64,000 nucleotides of DNA from Sphingobacteriaceae bacterium (GTDB taxonomy: Bacteria; Bacteroidota; Bacteroidia; Sphingobacteriales; Sphingobacteriaceae): positions 248,001 through 312,000 of the forward strand of contig JAQSWM010000004.1 in the NCBI GenBank assembly GCA_029266635.1. Reading direction: 5' to 3'. Shown piece by piece: positions 63,405-64,000 of this stretch. The position numbers were made by a program, and so were the translations under genes. Numbering within the stretch: position 1 is the first letter of the stretch; every line of letters starts with the position of its first letter. The notes below the pieces were generated by a model. The model worked only from the letters and a program-made list of their open reading frames with translations, was not told where the DNA came from and ran no database searches.

Positions 63405-64000
63405 CTAATAATGTTGTTCAACATAGCTTTTTACCTCATCTTCCGTTTTGGCGTGCAATATCTTAGCACCCGACAATTTCGGATATAGCTTATGATAACA
63501 GCCAAAGTGGTGTTCTGGCCCTTTTTTAGAAAGTATCAGGTTTGTTCCCCCGAAATAACTTGCCAACGCAGCGGTGCCTCCGTGTATGGAGATAAACTTT
63601 TCAGCATTCGAATACACCATTAGCTGTAAATGATTGAAGTTCTTTGCGCCTGCCTTGTTTTCTTTAAAGATATCTTCCATCAACAAAACCTCGGGATGGG
63701 TTTTCTCCAGCCAGTCAAACTCATTCAAATCGTAGACATCACTGTTATCCATCGTGATGTTTTGGGGCTTGGGACGATTGTATATAATGGTGTACTTATC
63801 CTTTAGCCGGCTGATCATAAAATCGAGCACTTCGATGCTGTAAAAGCTGAGCGGTGGCCCATCCCACTCCATATTATAGCGGTTGGCAATTATCAGCAAG
63901 GGCTTATCATAGACATACAAATCATTTTTGTAAGTCTCCTTTAGCGGCACCGGGGCCCATTTGCTCATGTCATAATCATGGCTGTAAAGAACCCGGGGAA
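63405..64000 (-). CDS. Unrecognised EPS-locus protein, 5' end outside window
   Basis: The frame is open to the right edge: upstream of the ATG at 63968 it continues PRVLYSHDYD with no stop, so the true start is probably beyond 64000. The visible 197 residues contain a strand DKPLLIIANRYN, the acidic DNSDVYDLNEFDW stretch, and a C-terminal half with ISIHGGTAALASYFGGTNLIL, a glycine-rich loop that resembles the donor-side region of GT-B transferases, then GPEHHFGCYHKLY. No membrane segment is seen. It sits 15 bp upstream of the flippase in the same direction. A glycosyltransferase role is possible but not established. Confidence 0.6.
   Translation of the reverse strand, partial: PRVLYSHDYDMSKWAPVPLKETYKNDLYVYDKPLLIIANRYNMEWDGPPLSFYSIEVLDFMISRLKDKYTIIYNRPKPQNITMDNSDVYDLNEFDWLEKTHPEVLLMEDIFKENKAGAKNFNHLQLMVYSNAEKFISIHGGTAALASYFGGTNLILSKKGPEHHFGCYHKLYPKLSGAKILHAKTEDEVKSYVEQHY

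Noticed and set aside
1-64000. CRISPR arrays, tRNA/rRNA genes, insertion sequences or prophage genes
   Set aside because: No regularly spaced repeats, cloverleaf-like sequences, transposase motifs or phage proteins were found on either strand.

Overview
The window looks like a chromosome segment of a free-living member of the Bacteroidota, most likely a Sphingobacteriales/Pedobacter-type organism. Evidence: a MurF-alanine racemase fusion, GLPGLI and DUF2490 proteins, a PorP/SprF gene beside a PD40-OmpA gene and a protein ending in a T9SS type B (CHU_C) domain, TonB-plug outer-membrane proteins, many secreted sulfatases, and promoters of the Bacteroidota form TTG-N19-21-TAnnTTTG. No rRNA, tRNA, insertion sequence, phage gene or CRISPR array was seen.

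Layout. 1-13.5 kb is housekeeping and accessory: CorA (cut by the window edge), a WbqC-like protein, a GT2 glycosyltransferase, a duplicated Spy/CpxP-like periplasmic protein, MurF-Alr, RecX, an SDR enzyme, a Usp-like protein, a GH43 lipoprotein, a DUF6580 membrane protein, a sirtuin and an aldo/keto reductase. 13.7-28.4 kb holds SMC, an acyltransferase-3 gene, DUF2490, CvfB, a GAF histidine kinase, an outer-membrane beta-barrel/GLPGLI pair and an MG2-domain protein. 28.6-39.9 kb is a minus-strand catabolic block: four secreted formylglycine-type sulfatases, a large secreted protein with a probable alpha-toroid domain, xylose isomerase and xylulokinase. A metallophosphoesterase lipoprotein, a four-repeat DUF4476 protein and an M1 aminopeptidase follow. 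45.6-64 kb is an exopolysaccharide locus: response regulator, sugar transferase with a pseudo-receiver domain, short TolC-like protein, Wzz/Wzc-like protein, GT2, a 48-residue membrane protein, Wzy/ligase, two GT-B transferases and, on the other strand, a GT11 fucosyltransferase, a flippase and an unrecognised protein cut by the right edge. Inside this locus, on the opposite strand, sits a lectin/Ig-repeat/CHU_C - PorP - OmpA operon (47.0-52.8 kb).

How the genes work together. The polysaccharide locus contains a priming enzyme, chain elongation and fucosylation enzymes, flippase, polymerase, co-polymerase and an outer-membrane component, so it can plausibly build and export a fucosylated polymer. 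The embedded lectin-like T9SS protein could bind a glycan at the surface. The sulfatase/xylose block suggests removal of sulfate from a polysaccharide outside the cytoplasm and use of xylose inside, but it has no SusC/SusD pair and no sulfatase-maturase in the window.

Gene decay is visible between 7 and 18.4 kb: a frameshifted receiver gene, a truncated receiver whose phospho-acceptor Asp is Ala, a sirtuin with an in-frame TAG, and an acyltransferase with a 3' frameshift. These may be real pseudogenes or single-base sequencing errors; the sequence alone cannot decide.
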